NCBI GenBank assembly: GCA_015548865.1
Contig: JADMXW010000001.1
Location: 124,001-188,000 of the forward strand
Reading direction: 5' to 3'
Origin: Serratia marcescens
Lineage (GTDB): Bacteria > Pseudomonadota > Gammaproteobacteria > Enterobacterales > Enterobacteriaceae
Length of the DNA stretch: 64,000 nt
Both the position numbers and the translations under genes were made by a program. The notes under the pieces are model-generated. The model was given only the letters and a program-made list of their open reading frames with translations. It was not told the origin of the DNA and did not search any database. Numbering within the stretch: the first letter of the stretch is position 1; every line of letters begins with the position of its first letter. Shown here piece by piece: positions 1-11,375 of the stretch.

Positions 1-209
1 GACGTTCAGCGTTTTATCTTAAGCGAATCCCTTCTGACGGTGTAAACCCGTTTCCTGTTATCACATCCTCTCGATTCCCTCGTTTGCCTGTGTCATCGTC
101 TAACGTTATGGTAATCGGCTATATTCAAATTCTGGATAAGACAATGACGCGTGTCGCGCTGCCATGGCCGTGCAGCGATGCCGCTCTCAGAACGAAAAGA
201 GGCAATCCC

Positions 210-1928
210 ATGGAGATGTTGTCAGGCGCCGAGATGGTGGTTCGATCGTTGATCGATCAGGGCGTGAAATATGTGTTCGGGTATCCGGGCGGTGCAGTAT
301 TGGATATTTACGATGCGCTACACACCGTGGGCGGCATTGATCATATCTTGGTGCGTCACGAGCAGGGTGCAGTGCACATGGCAGATGGCTACGCGCGTGC
401 CACTGGCGATGTTGGCGTAGTGCTGGTCACGTCTGGTCCAGGTGCCACCAATGCCATTACCGGCATTGCCACTGCTTACATGGACTCCATCCCACTCGTG
501 GTGTTGTCTGGACAGGTGGCGACTTCGCTTATCGGTTACGACGCGTTCCAAGAGTGCGACATGGTCGGTATTTCGCGCCCGGTCGTGAAGCACAGCTTTC
601 TGGTCAAGCAGGCCGAAGATGTGCCAACGGTGTTGAAGAAGGCTTTCTATCTGGCATCAAGCGGGCGTCCCGGGCCGGTGGTGGTGGATTTGCCGAAAGA
701 TGTCATGAACCCGGCGAACAAGCTGCCTTATCTTTATCCCGATGCGGTCACGATGCGCTCTTACAATCCCACCATTCAGGGACATAAAGGGCAAATTCGT
801 CGTGCGCTGCAAACCTTGTTAAGTGCGCAATCGCCGGTTATCTATGCGGGCGGGGGCGTGATCAATGCGCAGTGCCATGAGGAACTGCGCCAACTGGCAG
901 AGCGTTTGAACCTTCCGGTGACCAACTCCCTCATGGGATTGGGCGGTTTTCCGGGCACGCACCGCCAGTGTCTGGGCATGCTTGGGATGCACGGCACTTA
1001 TGAAGCCAATATGGCGATGCATAACGCAGACGTGATATTTGCTGTCGGTGTCCGTTTTGACGATCGCACGACCAACAATCTGGCGAAGTACTGCCCGAAC
1101 GCCACTGTGCTGCATATCGATATCGATCCTGCTTCTATCTCGAAAACGGTTAACGCTGATATTCCTATTGTCGGCGACGCTCGGCAGGTGCTGGCGCTGA
1201 TGTTGGAATTGCTGGATCAAGGCGAAACGCAGCAGAATTTTGACGCGCTGCGCGACTGGTGGCAGCGCATTGAGCAGTGGCGAGCGCGCCAATGCCTGAA
1301 ATACCCGTTGGATAGTGAGAAGATCAAGCCGCAGGCGGTGATTGAAACCTTGCATCGTTTAACAGAGGGCAAGGCCTATGTGGCATCGGACGTGGGGCAG
1401 CACCAGATGTTCGCCGCACTTTACTATCCGTTCGATCTGCCGCGCCGCTGGGTCAACTCCGGCGGTCTCGGCACCATGGGATTTGGTCTGCCCGCGGCAC
1501 TTGGCATCAAGCTCGCATTGCCGGAAGAGACGGTCATTTGCGTGACGGGTGATGGGAGTATCCAGATGAACATTCAGGAGCTCTCTACGGCGCTGCAGTA
1601 TGATTTACCTGTCGTGGTGGTTAACCTTAACAACCGCTTCCTCGGTATGGTGAAGCAGTGGCAGGATATGATCTATTCAGGGAGACATTCCAACTCCTAC
1701 ATGGAGTCGCTGCCGGACTTCGTCAAACTGGCGGAAGCTTATGGGCATGTTGGCATCGCCATTACGTCGCCGCAGGAATTGGAAAGCAAGCTGAGTGAAG
1801 CACTGGCGGTGAAAAGTCGGCTGGTGTTCGTTGATATCAGCATCGACAGCAGTGAGCACGTTTATCCTATGCAGGTCCGCGGTGGCGGCATGGATGAAAT
1901 GTGGTTAAGCAAAACGGAGAGGACCTGA
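210..1928 (+). CDS. ilvI: Acetolactate synthase III, large (catalytic) subunit
   Basis: Condenses two pyruvates to acetolactate, or pyruvate with 2-ketobutyrate to acetohydroxybutyrate: the first common step of branched-chain amino acid synthesis, in the cytoplasm. The 572-residue protein is close to the E. coli IlvI length. The ThDP-activating Glu is at about residue 51 (VRHEQ), and the ThDP/Mg motif runs from GDGS (about 447) to NN (about 475). I chose the ATG at 210 because AAAAGAGG lies 7 nt upstream and the protein then starts MEMLSGAE as in homologues; the frame is open to 84, but that extension looks non-coding. The ilvH start lies 2 nt after the stop, so the two subunits are co-translated. 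In E. coli the operon is controlled by Lrp; no operator could be assigned in the 209 bp available upstream. Confidence 0.97.
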   Translation: MEMLSGAEMVVRSLIDQGVKYVFGYPGGAVLDIYDALHTVGGIDHILVRHEQGAVHMADGYARATGDVGVVLVTSGPGATNAITGIATAYMDSIPLVVLSGQVATSLIGYDAFQECDMVGISRPVVKHSFLVKQAEDVPTVLKKAFYLASSGRPGPVVVDLPKDVMNPANKLPYLYPDAVTMRSYNPTIQGHKGQIRRALQTLLSAQSPVIYAGGGVINAQCHEELRQLAERLNLPVTNSLMGLGGFPGTHRQCLGMLGMHGTYEANMAMHNADVIFAVGVRFDDRTTNNLAKYCPNATVLHIDIDPASISKTVNADIPIVGDARQVLALMLELLDQGETQQNFDALRDWWQRIEQWRARQCLKYPLDSEKIKPQAVIETLHRLTEGKAYVASDVGQHQMFAALYYPFDLPRRWVNSGGLGTMGFGLPAALGIKLALPEETVICVTGDGSIQMNIQELSTALQYDLPVVVVNLNNRFLGMVKQWQDMIYSGRHSNSYMESLPDFVKLAEAYGHVGIAITSPQELESKLSEALAVKSRLVFVDISIDSSEHVYPMQVRGGGMDEMWLSKTERT

Positions 1929-1930
1929 TC

Positions 1931-2422
1931 ATGCGCCGGATTTTATCTGTGTTATTGGAAAATGAATCTGGGGCATTGTCGCGCGTTGTCGGCCTGTTTT
2001 CCCAGCGTGGATATAATATCGAAAGCCTGACGGTCGCACCGACCGACGATCCGACGCTGTCGCGTATGACTATTCAGACAGTGGGCGATGCCAAGGTCAT
2101 CGAACAAATTGAAAAGCAATTGCATAAGTTAGTTGATGTGTTGCGCGTGAGCGAACTGGGGCAAGGCTCTCACGTTGAACGTGAAATCATGTTGGTGAAA
2201 TTGCAGGCTACGGGCTATGGCCGGGAAGAAGTGAAGCGCAGCACGGAAATTTTTCGTGGACAGATTGTGGATGTTACCGCCACGCTTTACACCGTACAGT
2301 TGGCAGGCACCAGTGACAAACTGGATGCATTCTTGAGTGCAGTGCGTGATGTGGCTGAAATTGTCGAAGTCGCCCGTTCTGGTATCGTTGGCGTGTCGCG
2401 CGGCGACAAGATTATGCGCTAA
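1931..2422 (+). CDS. ilvH: Acetolactate synthase III, small (regulatory) subunit
   Basis: Regulatory partner of IlvI that increases activity and confers valine feedback inhibition. It is 163 residues long, the same as E. coli IlvH. The N-terminal ACT domain is evident ([21 protein letters not shown], with the GxxNIESL signature around residues 25-33), followed by the C-terminal small-subunit domain. The ATG at 1931 is preceded by GGAGAGGA and sits 2 nt after the ilvI stop. An in-frame upstream start inside ilvI (1901) is rejected because it would add ten residues that homologues lack. A clear intrinsic terminator follows. Confidence 0.96.
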   Translation: MRRILSVLLENESGALSRVVGLFSQRGYNIESLTVAPTDDPTLSRMTIQTVGDAKVIEQIEKQLHKLVDVLRVSELGQGSHVEREIMLVKLQATGYGREEVKRSTEIFRGQIVDVTATLYTVQLAGTSDKLDAFLSAVRDVAEIVEVARSGIVGVSRGDKIMR

Positions 2423-2449
2423 ATTCCCCTGCGCTGATCTATGATAAAG

Positions 2450-2480
2450 AGGCTCACTGTGTAGGTGAGCCTTTTATTTT
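2450..2480 (+). terminator. Intrinsic terminator of ilvIH
   Basis: Stem AGGCTCAC (2450-2457) pairs with GTGAGCCT (2465-2472) around a 7-nt loop and is followed by a T-rich tail. It lies 28 bp after the ilvH stop and separates the operon from cra. Confidence 0.85.
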
Positions 2481-2611
2481 TGTCCCTATAACCCTGAATA
2501 ACAATAAAGCGGTTGCTGATTGCCAGCTTCTGCGGTTAGATCTATGTGATATCCTTTCTTAAAATAGGGATACCTTTATTTTTTATTATCCAGCTTATTA
2601 AAGGGGCTAAC

Positions 2612-3616
2612 GTGAAACTGGATGAAATCGCGCGCCTTGCGGGCGTTTCACGCACTACCGCCAGCTACGTTATTAATGGCAAAGCCAAACAATATCGCGT
2701 CAGCGATAAAACCGTAGAAAAAGTGATGTCGGTGGTGCGTGAGCACAATTATCATCCTAATGCGGTGGCTGCTGGATTACGCGCTGGGCGTACCCGTTCT
2801 ATCGGGCTGGTGATTCCGGATCTGGAAAATACCAGTTACACCAAAATTGCTAATTATCTTGAGCGTCAGGCTCGTCAGCGCGGTTATCAACTGTTGATTG
2901 CGTGTTCTGAAGATCAGCCGGATAATGAAATGCGCTGTATTGAACATCTGCTACAACGTCAGGTTGATGCCATTATCGTATCGACGGCGCTCCCACCAGA
3001 GCATCCTTTCTACCAGCGTTGGGCTGGGGATAGTTTGCCGATTATCGCGCTGGATCGCGCGTTGGATCGCGAACACTTTACCAGCGTTGTGGGAGCGGAT
3101 TGTGAAGATGCGGAAATGCTGGCGCAAGAACTGCGCAAGATCCCAGCGGAGTCGGTGCTTTATTTAGGGGCGCTGCCGGAGCTTTCTGTGAGTTTCTTGC
3201 GCGAACAAGGGTTTCGTATGGCATGGGCAGAAGATCCGCGCCAGGTGAATTTCCTTTATGCCAACAGCTACGAACGTTCGGCGGCAGCGGCGGCATTTGA
3301 AGAGTATCTGCAGCATCACCCCATGCCGCAGGCGCTGTTCACTACCTCGTTTCCTCTGTTACAAGGGGTGATGGACATTACCCTGAAGCAGAGCGGGCGG
3401 TTGCCGAATAATTTGGCAATTGCTACCTTCGGTGACAACGAACTGCTGGATTTCCTCGAATGCCCAGTGTTGTCTGTGGCGCAGCGTCATCGCGAAGTGG
3501 CCGAGCGGGTGTTGGAGTTGGTGCTGGCAAGTCTAGACGAACCGAAGAAACCTAAGCCCGGTTTGACGCGCATTCGGCGCAGTCTCTACCGGCGTGGCTC
3601 ACTCAGTCGCCGCTGA
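2612..3616 (+). CDS. cra: Catabolite repressor/activator Cra (FruR), LacI family
   Basis: Global transcription factor that represses glycolytic genes and activates gluconeogenic genes; fructose 1-phosphate releases it from DNA. The protein is 334 residues, as in E. coli. The N-terminal LacI-type helix-turn-helix ([20 protein letters not shown]) and hinge are followed by a periplasmic-binding-protein-like effector domain from about residue 60. The start is GTG at 2612 with AAGGGG 5 nt upstream; E. coli cra also uses GTG. The frame is open back to 2546, but that hydrophobic stretch is not part of the family. Position between ilvH and mraZ is the conserved enterobacterial one. Confidence 0.97.
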   Translation: MKLDEIARLAGVSRTTASYVINGKAKQYRVSDKTVEKVMSVVREHNYHPNAVAAGLRAGRTRSIGLVIPDLENTSYTKIANYLERQARQRGYQLLIACSEDQPDNEMRCIEHLLQRQVDAIIVSTALPPEHPFYQRWAGDSLPIIALDRALDREHFTSVVGADCEDAEMLAQELRKIPAESVLYLGALPELSVSFLREQGFRMAWAEDPRQVNFLYANSYERSAAAAAFEEYLQHHPMPQALFTTSFPLLQGVMDITLKQSGRLPNNLAIATFGDNELLDFLECPVLSVAQRHREVAERVLELVLASLDEPKKPKPGLTRIRRSLYRRGSLSRR

Positions 3617-3634
3617 TTTGGGATTGTTCCTAAT

Positions 3635-3667
3635 AAAAAGCCATCCTGCATTGGGATGGCTTTTTTG
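3635..3667. terminator. Bidirectional terminator between cra and alaE
   Basis: AAAAA, stem GCCATCC (3640-3646), short loop, GGATGGC (3654-3660) and TTTTTT. The A-tract and T-tract flank the stem on both sides, so the hairpin can end transcription of cra from the left and of the convergent alaE from the right. Confidence 0.85.
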
Positions 3668-3706
3668 TGCCTGCGTTTAGTGACAGTCTCGGTGGTGGCT
3701 TGGGTT

Positions 3707-4147
3707 TCAGCCCGGCACAGCAACACGAAACAGGCGACGACAATAGTCGAGAAAGTAACCGTAGGCGACACCCATCACCATAGATACCAGAACGTTACTG
3801 GTCACTGCGGCCACGATCTGCTGCGGGTTGGCGCCAATAGACCACAGAATGGCAACATACACCGGGGATTGAAAGCTGACGTAGGCAAACAGGTCTGCCA
3901 GATTTTTTACCCAAGTACCATGCGTGACATAACGCTGAGACAGACGCAGGATGCGATCGCGGTAGAGGCCATAGGGCCAGGCAATAACAATGTTAACGGG
4001 GATCGACACCAACCGCGAAGAAAGTGACTGTTGGAAGCTCATGCCGGACAGCAAGATCTCAATTAGCATACCCGTTATAAAACAGTAGATTACCATAGCG
4101 AATGTGTCCGCCACCGCACTGCGTAACCGGGATTCAGGAGAGAACAT
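3707..4147 (-). CDS. alaE: L-alanine exporter AlaE
   Basis: Small inner-membrane exporter that protects against L-alanine accumulation. The 146-residue product matches the E. coli AlaE (YgaW) pattern throughout: [18 protein letters not shown] at the start, [36 protein letters not shown], and [17 protein letters not shown] near the end, with four hydrophobic segments. I chose the second Met of the open frame (4147) because GGAG lies 9 nt upstream and the protein then begins as in E. coli; the alternative start at 4162 has no Shine-Dalgarno. In E. coli alaE is at a different locus and is Lrp-controlled, so its place between cra and mraZ is a lineage feature. Confidence 0.9.
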   Translation of the reverse strand: MFSPESRLRSAVADTFAMVIYCFITGMLIEILLSGMSFQQSLSSRLVSIPVNIVIAWPYGLYRDRILRLSQRYVTHGTWVKNLADLFAYVSFQSPVYVAILWSIGANPQQIVAAVTSNVLVSMVMGVAYGYFLDYCRRLFRVAVPG

Positions 4148-4915
4148 GCAGAGAGACTCCATTATGCAGTTAATTGGGTAAAATGCAGTTAATTGTGTTG
4201 ATGTATTTTATGTGCGTAGTGTACTTCACTGGATGCATGACTTGTAAGTAGCGATTAATTTTTATTTTTCCATGCTTTTTTCTTATGGGCGCTACTTTAT
4301 AGAAGAAAGGTGACACGGCGGTTTATTAAGCGCGGTACTGAAGTAAATTTTGTTTATAAACAATGAATTATGTTTTTGTGATTGGATGTGCGTTTTGCCG
4401 TAGGTAAATCTCCCCTCTTGAATCAAAATAACAGTGCTGTAGGAGTGGGTTTTAGGAATACTCTTATAATATAATAATTAACCAGCGCACTTAGTTGTTA
4501 ACGGTAAAAGCCCTTAATTGTTTTTCGTAACCTTAAATAAAAAAATTGGCAGCATCATCGTTAAAAAGAAAATAGAATAGTTCACCAGCATCATTTTGAG
4601 TTGGGAATGGGTTGACCGATTTTTCGGGTAAAAAACGTAACCACTCTTCTGTGGCGGAAAGCAGTGTAGGCATTACGCTCAGTACGGGTTACGGGCGCCT
4701 GATGTGAAGACAAAGGCGCAAGCGCTTTATGATTAATGGTAAATTTAAGTAAAAATGAGAAATTATTACTCTTTCTTTCTAATTGTTTATCCAGAAATAA
4801 ATTTTCCTCAAATTTTCATGGCGTTAATCCCCCTTAATTTTCGGCTTTTATTCCTTTTTAACGCATTCATATCCATCTTGAGGCAGAAATAATTCCAAAG
4901 CGCGCCCGCTCTGGC
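4148..4915. other. Long AT-rich intergenic region, no gene seen
   Basis: About 770 bp between alaE and the mra promoter. It is AT-rich with many short A/T runs and has no open frame resembling a protein. It must contain the alaE promoter, transcribed leftward. I see no tRNA, no terminator hairpin with a T-tract and no ERIC element. Confidence 0.6.
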
Positions 4916-4945
4916 TTGACAAGGTTTTCATACCCTCCGTAAACT
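4916..4945 (+). promoter_or_regulatory. Pmra promoter of the dcw cluster
   Basis: A perfect -35 TTGACA (4916-4921) and a -10 TAAACT (4940-4945) are separated by 18 bp. The position about 60 bp upstream of mraZ and the -10 sequence resemble the E. coli Pmra promoter that drives most of the division and cell-wall genes. Confidence 0.8.
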
Positions 4946-4952
4946 CTTCAAT

Positions 4953-4978
4953 GTGGGAATTTGTGGGATAAAGTGGTG
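4953..4978 (+). promoter_or_regulatory. MraZ operator, three direct repeats with 10-bp period
   Basis: GTGGGA at 4953-4958, GTGGGA at 4963-4968 and a weaker GTGGTG at 4973-4978, exactly 10 bp apart and just downstream of the -10 box. MraZ is known to bind TGGGA/T direct repeats in its own promoter region and repress it, so this is the expected autoregulatory operator. Confidence 0.8.
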
Positions 4979-5006
4979 AAAAGGGTAATGAAGGGGTAAC
5001 TCGAGC

Positions 5007-5465
5007 ATGTTTCGTGGGGCTACGCTGATTAACCTCGACAGTAAAGGTCGGCTTGCCGTTCCAACCCGTTATCGGGAAACGCTGTCAGAGACATCGCAAG
5101 GTCAGATGGTTTGCACCATTGATCTCCATCAGCCCTGTCTGCTGCTTTACCCCCTGCCTGAGTGGGAAGTGATTGAACAAAAGTTGTCACGTCTGTCGAG
5201 CATGAATCCCGCTGAGCGCCGCGTACAGCGGTTACTGTTGGGGCATGCCAGTGAGTGTCAGATGGACAATGCCGGGCGTCTGCTTATTGCCAGTACGCTA
5301 CGGCAACATGCGAGCCTGACGAAAGAAGTGATGCTGGTCGGCCAGTTCAACAAATTTGAACTGTGGGATGAGCAGGCCTGGTATCAACAGGTCAAGGACG
5401 ATATCGACGCTGAGCAATCCTCTGAGGCTCCGTTGTCGGAGAGATTGCAGGATTTATCACTGTAG
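5007..5465 (+). CDS. mraZ: Transcriptional regulator MraZ
   Basis: First gene of the dcw cluster: a DNA-binding ring-forming protein that represses its own promoter, Pmra. It is 152 residues, as in E. coli. Two SpoVT/AbrB-like half-domains each carry the family motif: [13 protein letters not shown] near residue 10 and [14 protein letters not shown] near residue 90. The ATG at 5007 has AAGGGGT 9 nt upstream. The gene for its antagonist RsmH follows after 18 nt. Confidence 0.97.
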   Translation: MFRGATLINLDSKGRLAVPTRYRETLSETSQGQMVCTIDLHQPCLLLYPLPEWEVIEQKLSRLSSMNPAERRVQRLLLGHASECQMDNAGRLLIASTLRQHASLTKEVMLVGQFNKFELWDEQAWYQQVKDDIDAEQSSEAPLSERLQDLSL

Positions 5466-5483
5466 TCATGCTGAAAGAAATAC

Positions 5484-6425
5484 ATGCCGGAAAACTATAA
5501 ACATACCACTGTGCTGTTGGACGAAGCGGTTAATGGCCTCAATATCCGCGCTGACGGCACATACATTGATGGCACGTTTGGCCGTGGTGGTCATTCGAAG
5601 CTGATCCTTTCCCGTCTCGGACCGGAAGGACGCCTTGTGGCTATCGATCGCGATCCCCAGGCTATTGCAGCAGCAGAGACGATTCAAGATTCACGCTTTT
5701 CTATTATTCACGGACCTTTTTCATCACTGGCTAGCTATGTGGATACGCTGGGATTAACCGGGCGTATTGACGGCGTGCTGCTGGATTTGGGCGTATCTTC
5801 ACCCCAGCTAGACGATCCGGAACGCGGTTTTTCCTTTATGCGTGATGGCCCGTTAGACATGCGTATGGACCCAACGCGCGGGCAGTCAGCAGCTCAATGG
5901 CTTCAAACTGCGGAAGCCGACGACATTGTTTGGGTATTGAAAACCTTTGGCGAAGAACGTTTTGCCAAGCGCATTGCACGCGCGATTGTTGAGCGTAGTC
6001 GCACGGAGCCGATGACGCGTACGCGTGAGTTGGCAGAGTTGATTGCGGCGGCGAGCCCAGTGAAGGAACGACATAAGCATCCGGCGACACGTAGCTTTCA
6101 GGCGATCCGTATCTATATCAACAGTGAACTGGACGAGATTGAACAAGCGCTTAACGGCGCACTGACGGTGCTGGCACCGCAAGGTCGCCTGTCGGTAATC
6201 AGTTTTCATTCGCTGGAAGATCGTATTGTGAAGCGCTTTATGCGTCATCACAGCCGCGGGCCGCAGGTGCCGGCAGGTATACCGTTAACTGAAGCGCAAT
6301 TGCGTGCGCAAGGCGGTCAAACGCTGAAAACGGTCAGTAAGATGATGCCGCCTGAAGCAGAAGTAGCAGAAAACCCGAGAGCACGCAGTTCCGTTTTACG
6401 TATCGCGGAACGGCTACCGGAATGA
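5484..6425 (+). CDS. rsmH: 16S rRNA (cytosine1402-N4)-methyltransferase RsmH
   Basis: Methylates N4 of C1402 in the decoding centre of 16S rRNA with S-adenosylmethionine (formerly MraW). The protein has 313 residues, as in E. coli. The N-terminal SAM-binding motif [10 protein letters not shown] (around residue 30) and the acidic [10 protein letters not shown] strand are present, and the catalytic region contains [21 protein letters not shown] split around residues 98-120. RKGR-type C-terminal contacts are retained. The stop overlaps the ftsL start by 4 nt (ATGA), which implies translational coupling. Confidence 0.97.
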   Translation: MPENYKHTTVLLDEAVNGLNIRADGTYIDGTFGRGGHSKLILSRLGPEGRLVAIDRDPQAIAAAETIQDSRFSIIHGPFSSLASYVDTLGLTGRIDGVLLDLGVSSPQLDDPERGFSFMRDGPLDMRMDPTRGQSAAQWLQTAEADDIVWVLKTFGEERFAKRIARAIVERSRTEPMTRTRELAELIAAASPVKERHKHPATRSFQAIRIYINSELDEIEQALNGALTVLAPQGRLSVISFHSLEDRIVKRFMRHHSRGPQVPAGIPLTEAQLRAQGGQTLKTVSKMMPPEAEVAENPRARSSVLRIAERLPE

Positions 6426-6742
6426 TAAGCAATGAGCGGCACAGCCTGGCGGGTATCATTGGTCAGGACATTCTTCGTCACGGCAAGTTGCCGTTGTTGC
6501 TGCTGATTGCTTCGTTGGTTTCCGCTGTGTTGGTGGTGACCACCGCACATAAAACGCGCCTGCTGACGGCGCAGCGGGAACAGTTGTTATTGGAGCGAGA
6601 TGCGCTGGATATCGAATGGCGCAACTTGATTCTGGAAGAGAACGCTTTAGGCGATCACAGCCGGGTGGAGCGTATCGCGACAGAGAAACTGCATATGGGT
6701 CATGTAGACCCCGCGCAGGAAAATATCGTAGTCAAACAGTGA
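6422..6742 (+). CDS. ftsL: Cell division protein FtsL
   Basis: Bitopic inner-membrane divisome protein that forms the FtsQLB complex and activates FtsWI. The protein has 106 residues and is shorter at the N terminus than E. coli FtsL (121). It has a short cytoplasmic tail, one membrane segment (about residues 22-40, [19 protein letters not shown]), then a leucine-rich coiled coil ([20 protein letters not shown]) and the conserved tail [10 protein letters not shown]. The start overlaps rsmH by 4 nt. The shorter cytoplasmic tail is the only oddity. Confidence 0.95.
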   Translation: MISNERHSLAGIIGQDILRHGKLPLLLLIASLVSAVLVVTTAHKTRLLTAQREQLLLERDALDIEWRNLILEENALGDHSRVERIATEKLHMGHVDPAQENIVVKQ

Positions 6743-6779
6743 GTCTGGTTGAACATGAGAGCATAGGTATCCATTTGGC

Positions 6780-8543
6780 ATGAAAGCAGCGCGCACAGGA
6801 AAGTTGAAACGACAGGAAGATAAAGCCAGCTTTGTGAGCTGGCGTTTTGCGTTGCTTTGTTCAGGTATCTTGCTCGCGATGGTGGGACTGATGTTGCGCA
6901 CCGCCTATTTACAGGTGATCAACCCAGATAAACTGGTGCGTGAAGGGGATATGCGTTCTCTGCGCGTGCAGGAAGTGCCTACCGCGCGCGGTATGATAAG
7001 CGATCGCGCTGGGCGCCCGCTGGCGGTCAGCGTGCCTGTCAATGCTATCTGGGCCGATCCGAAAGAGCTCAATGAACACGGTGGCGTGTCGCTGGATACC
7101 CGTTGGAAAGCACTTTCTGATGCGTTGGATCTGCCGCTGGATCAGATGGCGGCAAAAATTAACGCCAATCCGAAAGGGCGCTTTGTCTATCTTGCCCGTC
7201 AGGTAAATCCTGCTATCGGTGAGTACGTTCACAAACTTAAGCTGCCTGGCATTTATCTGCGTCAGGAATCACGCCGCTATTACCCTGCAGGTCAGGTGAC
7301 ATCGCACCTGATCGGTTTTACCAATATTGACGGGCAGGGAATTGAAGGGGTTGAAAAAAGCTTTGACCGCTGGTTGACCGGGCAACCGGGTGAGCGCACG
7401 GTGCGTAAAGACCGCTTTGGTCGCGTGATTGAGGATATCTCTTCCGTTGATAGTCAGGCTGCTCACAATCTGATGCTGAGCATTGATGAGCGTTTGCAGG
7501 CGCTGGTCTATCGCGAACTGAATAATGCGGTCGCATTCAACAATGCGGAAGCTGGCACAGCTGTGCTGGTGGATGTCAATACGGGTGAAGTGTTGGCAAT
7601 GGCCAACAGCCCATCATATAACCCGAACAATTTATCGGGAACCCCCGCCGACGTCATGCGTAATCGCGCCATTACCGACATTTTTGAACCTGGTTCAACG
7701 GTAAAACCGATGGTGGTGATGACGGCACTGCAACGTAACGTGGTCAAAGAAAACAGCCTGCTCAATACGTTGCCCTATTACATCAACGGTCATGAGATCA
7801 AAGACGTTGCGCGTTATGCGGAATTGACACTGACCGGGGTATTACAGAAGTCGAGTAACGTCGGAGTTTCACGTCTGGCGTTAGCGATGCCCTCCTCAGC
7901 GCTGGTAGACACTTACTCGCGTTTTGGTTTGGGAAAAGCGACCAATTTGGGGTTGGTCGGAGAAAGCAGTGGCTTATATCCTCAAAAACAACGGTGGTCT
8001 GACATAGAGAGGGCCACCTTTTCTTTTGGCTATGGATTGATGGTAACGCCGCTGCAACTGGCTCGCGTCTACGCCACAATCGGTAGCTATGGCATCTATC
8101 GTCCGCTCTCTATCACCAAGGTCGATCCGCCGGTGCCGGGTGAACGTATCTTTGCCGAACCCATCGTGAGAACGGTGGTACATATGATGGAAAGCGTTGC
8201 TCTGCCGGGTGGCGGGGGAACCAAAGCGGCGATTAAGGGATACCGTATCGCCATTAAAACCGGTACGGCGAAAAAGGTCGGGCCGGATGGCAAATATATC
8301 AACAAATACATTGCCTACACCGCAGGTGTTGCACCTGCCAGCAACCCGCGCTTTGCGCTGGTGGTGGTCATTAACGATCCGAAAGCTGGGAATTACTATG
8401 GTGGCTCCGTTTCTGCACCTGTATTCGGTGCCATCATGGGGGGCGTACTGCGCACCATGAACATTGAGCCAGATGCGCTGCCTGCGGGCGACAAAAATGA
8501 TTTTGTGATTAACCAAAAAGAGGTTTCAGGTGGCAGATCGTAA
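6780..8543 (+). CDS. ftsI: Peptidoglycan DD-transpeptidase FtsI (PBP3)
   Basis: Septum-specific transpeptidase that cross-links peptidoglycan with FtsW, anchored in the inner membrane with its catalytic domain in the periplasm. It has 587 residues (E. coli 588). There is a membrane anchor at about residues 22-40, a non-penicillin-binding pedestal, and the three active-site motifs: STVK with Ser306, SSN at 358-360 and KTGT with Lys493. The C-terminal part overlaps murE by 14 nt. The gene starts 37 nt after ftsL. Confidence 0.97.
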   Translation: MKAARTGKLKRQEDKASFVSWRFALLCSGILLAMVGLMLRTAYLQVINPDKLVREGDMRSLRVQEVPTARGMISDRAGRPLAVSVPVNAIWADPKELNEHGGVSLDTRWKALSDALDLPLDQMAAKINANPKGRFVYLARQVNPAIGEYVHKLKLPGIYLRQESRRYYPAGQVTSHLIGFTNIDGQGIEGVEKSFDRWLTGQPGERTVRKDRFGRVIEDISSVDSQAAHNLMLSIDERLQALVYRELNNAVAFNNAEAGTAVLVDVNTGEVLAMANSPSYNPNNLSGTPADVMRNRAITDIFEPGSTVKPMVVMTALQRNVVKENSLLNTLPYYINGHEIKDVARYAELTLTGVLQKSSNVGVSRLALAMPSSALVDTYSRFGLGKATNLGLVGESSGLYPQKQRWSDIERATFSFGYGLMVTPLQLARVYATIGSYGIYRPLSITKVDPPVPGERIFAEPIVRTVVHMMESVALPGGGGTKAAIKGYRIAIKTGTAKKVGPDGKYINKYIAYTAGVAPASNPRFALVVVINDPKAGNYYGGSVSAPVFGAIMGGVLRTMNIEPDALPAGDKNDFVINQKEVSGGRS

Positions 8544-10017
8544 TTTGTGCGATTTACTGGCACCGTGGGTGCAAGATGTCCCACCGCGCCAACTGCGGGA
8601 AATGACGCTCGACAGTCGCGTTGCTGCGGCTGGCGATCTGTTTGTGGCCGTGGTTGGCCACAGTGCAGACGGGCGTCGCTATATTCCTCAGGCCATTGCG
8701 CAAGGGGTTGCGGCTGTTGTTGCTGAGGCAGAAGGTGAAGCTGCCGATGGTGCCGTGCGAGAAATGCACGGTGTTCCGGTCGTGTATCTGAGTAATCTGA
8801 ACCAGCGTTTATCCGCGCTGGCTGGGCGTTTTTATCAGCAGCCTGCAGAAAAATTACGGCTGGTTGGGGTGACCGGCACAAATGGAAAAACCACCACCAC
8901 ACAGCTGTTAGCTCAATGGAGCCAACTGCTGGGAGATACCAGTGCTGTCATGGGCACGGTGGGTAACGGTCTGCTGGGGCACGTTAATCCTACAGCGAAT
9001 ACGACCGGTTCGGCAGTAGACGTACAGCATGTACTGCATCAGTTAGTGGAACAAGGCGCGACCTTTGCAGCGATGGAAGTTTCCTCGCATGGATTAGTAC
9101 AACATCGCGTTGCTGCGTTGCCGTTCGCTGCGGCGGTTTTCACCAATCTGAGTCGCGATCATCTTGATTATCATGGTGATATGGAAAGCTATGCTGCTGC
9201 TAAGTGGTCTTTGTTTTCAGAACACAAGGTTGGTCAGGCGATCATTAATGCTGACGATGAAGTCGGACAACGCTGGTTGGCACAGTTGCCGGATGCCGTG
9301 GCAGTGACACTGCACAATAATCTGGTTCCGGGCTGCCGTGGTCGCTGGCTAAAAGCCACTGCCGTCGATTATCACGACGAAGGCGCGTCGATTGCGTTTG
9401 ATTCGATGTGGGGCCGTGGCCGTATCGAAAGCCGCCTTATCGGTGAATTTAACGTCAGCAATCTGCTAATGGCGCTGGCAACGTTACTTTCTCTGGGCTA
9501 TCCGCTGGATAGATTGACTGAAACGGGCGCACAATTGCAGCCGGTTTGTGGCCGGATGGAAGTGTTTAAAGCACCCGGTAAGCCTACGGTAATCGTGGAT
9601 TACGCCCATACGCCGGATGCGTTGGAAAAAGCGCTGGCGGCAGCACGTCCGCATTGTAAAGGTCAACTGTGGTGTGTGTTTGGTTGTGGCGGCGATCGTG
9701 ATAAAGGTAAGCGCCCACTTATGGGGGCTATCGCAGAGCAACTGGCTGACCGTGTTGTGGTGACGGACGATAACCCACGTAGTGAAGAGCCGCAGGCTAT
9801 CGTGAAAGACATTCTTGCCGGTCTGGTGGATGCCGGACGGGTACTGGCGGTTCATGGTCGCGCCGAAGCGGTGACCAGCGCCATTATGCAGGCAAAAGCA
9901 GATGATATGGTGCTGATTGCAGGTAAGGGCCACGAGGATTATCAACTGGTGGGTAACCAGCGTCTCGATTATTCCGATCGCGTCACTGCCGCACGTTTGC
10001 TGGGGGTGATCGCATGA
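8530..10017 (+). CDS. murE: UDP-MurNAc-L-Ala-D-Glu:meso-diaminopimelate ligase MurE
   Basis: Adds meso-diaminopimelate to UDP-MurNAc-L-Ala-D-Glu with ATP, in the cytoplasm. The protein has 495 residues. The P-loop [12 protein letters not shown] lies around residue 116, and the DNPRSEEP motif near residue 415 is the signature of mDAP rather than lysine specificity. The start is GTG at 8530 inside the end of ftsI, giving the start VADRNL as in E. coli. It overlaps murF by 4 nt (ATGA). Confidence 0.97.
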   Translation: MADRNLCDLLAPWVQDVPPRQLREMTLDSRVAAAGDLFVAVVGHSADGRRYIPQAIAQGVAAVVAEAEGEAADGAVREMHGVPVVYLSNLNQRLSALAGRFYQQPAEKLRLVGVTGTNGKTTTTQLLAQWSQLLGDTSAVMGTVGNGLLGHVNPTANTTGSAVDVQHVLHQLVEQGATFAAMEVSSHGLVQHRVAALPFAAAVFTNLSRDHLDYHGDMESYAAAKWSLFSEHKVGQAIINADDEVGQRWLAQLPDAVAVTLHNNLVPGCRGRWLKATAVDYHDEGASIAFDSMWGRGRIESRLIGEFNVSNLLMALATLLSLGYPLDRLTETGAQLQPVCGRMEVFKAPGKPTVIVDYAHTPDALEKALAAARPHCKGQLWCVFGCGGDRDKGKRPLMGAIAEQLADRVVVTDDNPRSEEPQAIVKDILAGLVDAGRVLAVHGRAEAVTSAIMQAKADDMVLIAGKGHEDYQLVGNQRLDYSDRVTAARLLGVIA

Positions 10018-11375
10018 TTCGCGTCACGTTGCAGCAATTGTCTACAGCGCTAAATGCCACCCTCCTCGGTGAAGATGTTGCTGTGGATACGGTGTGCACC
10101 GACACGCGAAAATTGACGCAGGGTTGCCTGTTTATCGCCCTGCGCGGTGAAAAGTTTGATGCTCATGATTATGCTCATCAAGCCGTACGCGGCGGCGCGG
10201 CAGCGCTATTGGTGAGTAAGCACTTACCTATCGACGTGCCGCAACTGTTGGTGGGGGATACTCGCCTGGCCTTGGGGGAATTAGGTGCCTGGATGCGTCG
10301 TCAATCTTCTGCGCGCGTGGTGGCATTGACCGGTTCTTCTGGGAAAACCTCTGTCAAAGAGATGACGGCGGCGATTTTGCGCCAGTGTGGTGATGTGCTC
10401 TATACCGACGGCAACTTTAACAACGATATCGGCGTGCCGTTGACGTTGTTGCGCCTCACGCTTGAGCATCGCTTTGCAGTGATTGAACTGGGTGCTAACC
10501 ATATCGGTGAGATTGCCTACACCACTAGTTTGGTTCGCCCCGATAGCGCCCTGGTGAATAACCTGGCGGCAGCGCATCTGGAGGGGTTTGGATCGCTGGA
10601 GGGTGTGGCGCGTGCCAAAGGGGAAATCTTTAACGGTTTGCCCACCAAGGGTATTGCGGTGATCAACGCCGACAGTAATGACCTGACTCGCTGGCACGAG
10701 GTGCTGCGTGATAAAACCGTATGGCAATTTTCGCCTCAGCAAGGTGAAAACACGGACTATTACGCCACAGATATTCGCAGCGAAGGCGCAGGCACCGTAT
10801 TTGAATTACATACGCCGTTCGGCTCGCAGGGCGTCACAGTGCCGCTGCCGGGCAGACATAACGTGGCTAATGCGCTGGCAGCAGCGGCATTGGCGATGTC
10901 TGTGGGCGCAGGGCTGCAGCAGGTGAAAGATGGACTGGCGCAGCTCAAGGCTGTGCCGGGACGGTTGTTTCCCATCACGCTTGCAGCGAACAAATTGCTG
11001 TTGGATGACAGCTATAACGCCAACGTGGGGTCTATGACGGCGGCAGTACACACACTGGCCGAAATGCCGGGCTACCGTGTTTTGGTCGTGGGGGACATGG
11101 GTGAACTGGGTGAGGATGCCGAAGCGTGCCACCAGCAGGTGGGCGAGGCCGCCCGTGATGCCGGTATCGATGCTGTGTTGAGCATCGGCACATTGAGCCA
11201 GACAATTAGCCTCGCCAGCGAACGTGGTGAACATTTTTCCGATCGGGCGGCGTTGGTAGCGCGTTTGCAAACGTTGCTGTCTGCGCATGCCACGATCAGC
11301 ATTTTAGTGAAAGGCTCCCGGAGTTCTGCCATGGAGCACGTGGTACACGCATTACAGGAGAATGCAGCATGTTAG
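10014..11375 (+). CDS. murF: UDP-MurNAc-tripeptide:D-Ala-D-Ala ligase MurF
   Basis: Completes the UDP-MurNAc-pentapeptide by adding D-Ala-D-Ala with ATP. The protein has 453 residues and three Mur-ligase domains: an N-terminal UDP-binding domain, a central ATPase with P-loop [11 protein letters not shown] near residue 108, and a C-terminal Rossmann-like domain starting near [10 protein letters not shown]-type residues ([14 protein letters not shown], about 325). It is coupled to murE (4-nt overlap) and to mraY (7-nt overlap). Confidence 0.96.
   Translation: MIRVTLQQLSTALNATLLGEDVAVDTVCTDTRKLTQGCLFIALRGEKFDAHDYAHQAVRGGAAALLVSKHLPIDVPQLLVGDTRLALGELGAWMRRQSSARVVALTGSSGKTSVKEMTAAILRQCGDVLYTDGNFNNDIGVPLTLLRLTLEHRFAVIELGANHIGEIAYTTSLVRPDSALVNNLAAAHLEGFGSLEGVARAKGEIFNGLPTKGIAVINADSNDLTRWHEVLRDKTVWQFSPQQGENTDYYATDIRSEGAGTVFELHTPFGSQGVTVPLPGRHNVANALAAAALAMSVGAGLQQVKDGLAQLKAVPGRLFPITLAANKLLLDDSYNANVGSMTAAVHTLAEMPGYRVLVVGDMGELGEDAEACHQQVGEAARDAGIDAVLSIGTLSQTISLASERGEHFSDRAALVARLQTLLSAHATISILVKGSRSSAMEHVVHALQENAAC

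Noticed and set aside
84-209. N-terminal extension of ilvI in the open frame
   Set aside because: The family start MEMLSGAE at 210 has a good ribosome-binding site, and the 42 upstream codons do not resemble acetolactate synthases.
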